From Phocaeicola faecium (GTDB lineage: Bacteria; Bacteroidota; Bacteroidia; Bacteroidales; Bacteroidaceae), in NCBI RefSeq assembly GCF_014837055.1, contig NZ_JACSPQ010000011.1, forward strand, positions 103,021-167,020: 64,000 bases of DNA, in the 5' to 3' direction. Shown here piece after piece: positions 63,196 through 64,000 of this stretch; the first letter of the stretch is position 1, and each line of letters starts with the position of its first letter. Under the pieces are notes generated by a model that worked only from the letters and a program-made list of their open reading frames with translations, did not search any database and was not told the DNA's origin. Made by a program: the position numbers and the translations under genes.

Positions 63196-63747
63196 TCATG
63201 GAATAAGCTGAATATACTCCGCTTCTACTTCTATGGAGGCAGCCAACAAGGTGGGCAGTTCCACCAGCAGCCTTTTTGTCTTCGAACCACGTGTGGTCAC
63301 CAATGTGCCCGTATATCCGTCCAACTGCCCGCCGATGATGCGGATTTTCCGGTTTCTCATCTCCGGTGTCACCTCGTCAGGGGAATAGAACTTAGGATTA
63401 TCACTGGCTTCTACCGCCTTGATGAAACGTTCCATATCTGCGACAGGGACGATGATAGGAGTGTGCTGTACACCGAGCTTGTAACGGTATTGAAGCTTGG
63501 GGGTACTCTCCACAATGGCATCAAGATGCTCCCTCGTGTCTTTCACGAAAAGCAAGTCCTGCATGAAAGGCACTTCCTGATCCACCCGCTTGCCACCAAC
63601 TACGACCAAACGATGCACCATAGGAGTGAAACACTGCACCTTCAAGTTCTCGAACATCTTGTAGGCGGGCAATTTGGCATGTCTGCGTTTGAGGTCACGC
63701 ATGGCATACCAGTGCAGTTTATCCTCTATAGGTAGTATTTCGTCCAT
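63196..63747 (-). CDS. upxY: UpxY, NusG-like capsule antiterminator
   Basis: 183 residues. MDEILPIEDKLHWYAMRDLK and VQCFTPMVHRLVVVGGKRVD give the NusG N-terminal domain; the C-terminal KOW-like part reads RNRKIRIIGGQLDGYTGTLV. UpxY lets RNA polymerase pass terminators in the leader of its own capsule locus. First gene of the locus. Its own ribosome-binding site is weak. Confidence 0.93.
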   Translation of the reverse strand: MDEILPIEDKLHWYAMRDLKRRHAKLPAYKMFENLKVQCFTPMVHRLVVVGGKRVDQEVPFMQDLLFVKDTREHLDAIVESTPKLQYRYKLGVQHTPIIVPVADMERFIKAVEASDNPKFYSPDEVTPEMRNRKIRIIGGQLDGYTGTLVTTRGSKTKRLLVELPTLLAASIEVEAEYIQLIP

Positions 63748-64000
63748 GATAATAAATGGATAGCCTTACGCCTTAGTTGGTGAAGGGATACATTTCCGAC
63801 TCCTCCAAGTGTTTATTATATATTGAAACACATGTAGTTACAACGGTATTATCCAAAAGTTCGGGGAAATTCCCCAGCATTATATATGCTATCATTATCT
63901 TATTTCGGCATGACCTCAATCGTACTTTGGTAGACTCGAAATCATGTACATTATCGGTACATCTCTCCGTAAGAGATGTATCATGTTTAGCAATTGGAGA
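63748..64000 (-). promoter_or_regulatory. Leader of the capsule locus
   Basis: Contains a hairpin TACATCTCT/AGAGATGTA (63958-63980), a 13-base palindrome GGGGAAATTCCCC (63863-63875) and a six-codon open frame (63773-63793, MYPFTN) behind GGAGGA. This is the region in which UpxY-dependent antitermination is known to act. No flanking inverted repeats of an invertible promoter are recognised within the part that is visible. Confidence 0.55.

Overview
The window reads as a Bacteroidaceae chromosome (Bacteroides/Phocaeicola type). Native genes are of that lineage, promoters fit the Bacteroides -33/-7 pattern (TTG, then TAnnTTTG) rather than -35/-10, and there are Upx-type capsule regulators and a CTnDOT-family conjugative element. 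I saw no rRNA, no convincing tRNA and no CRISPR repeat array.

1-11.8 kb is ordinary chromosome: the start of pyruvate:ferredoxin oxidoreductase, an AAA ATPase, a frameshifted GH27 alpha-galactosidase, an ATP-grasp-like protein, NudC, Tex, a two-domain acetyltransferase with a frameshifted tail, and a small redox cluster (HxlR regulator, TIGR04076 protein, flavodoxin-ferredoxin protein). At 11.65-14.47 kb lies the front of a type II-C CRISPR locus: a tracrRNA with its own promoter, divergent from a cas9 that stops inside its HNH motif where foreign DNA begins. cas1, cas2 and the array are absent.

About 14.46-52.3 kb is a CTnDOT/CTnERL-like conjugative element in the order: accessory genes (PcfK, PcfJ, small DUFs), an AT-rich HExxH protease, the traQ-to-traA type IV secretion operon (read leftwards), a repeat-rich non-coding stretch that probably holds oriT, mobABC, a cargo pair (AlbA_2/ATP-binding protein plus zinc-ribbon acetyltransferase), rteC, rteB and rteA, and a lipoprotein/YjbH-like operon. 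tetQ and the integrase/excision genes expected beyond rteA are not here.

About 52.3-60.7 kb is an AT-rich Gram-positive mosaic: hairpin array, racemase remnant, omega-epsilon and a broken zeta, topoisomerase and delta remnants, leaderless erm(B), two copies of a methyltransferase core (582-bp direct repeat), two paralogous P-loop kinases, a truncated pyroglutamyl peptidase, an aminoglycoside-phosphotransferase-like gene and an acetyltransferase. Several genes are in-frame chimeras made at rearrangement junctions. From about 60.7 kb to the end is the promoter-proximal part of a capsule locus (upxY, upxZ, an export protein, and a Wzz whose C-terminus has been replaced by a foreign tail). Cas9 on one side and Wzz on the other cannot have been neighbours before a single insertion, so the region records several events: conjugative element into cas9, resistance mosaic next to it, and a junction into the capsule operon.
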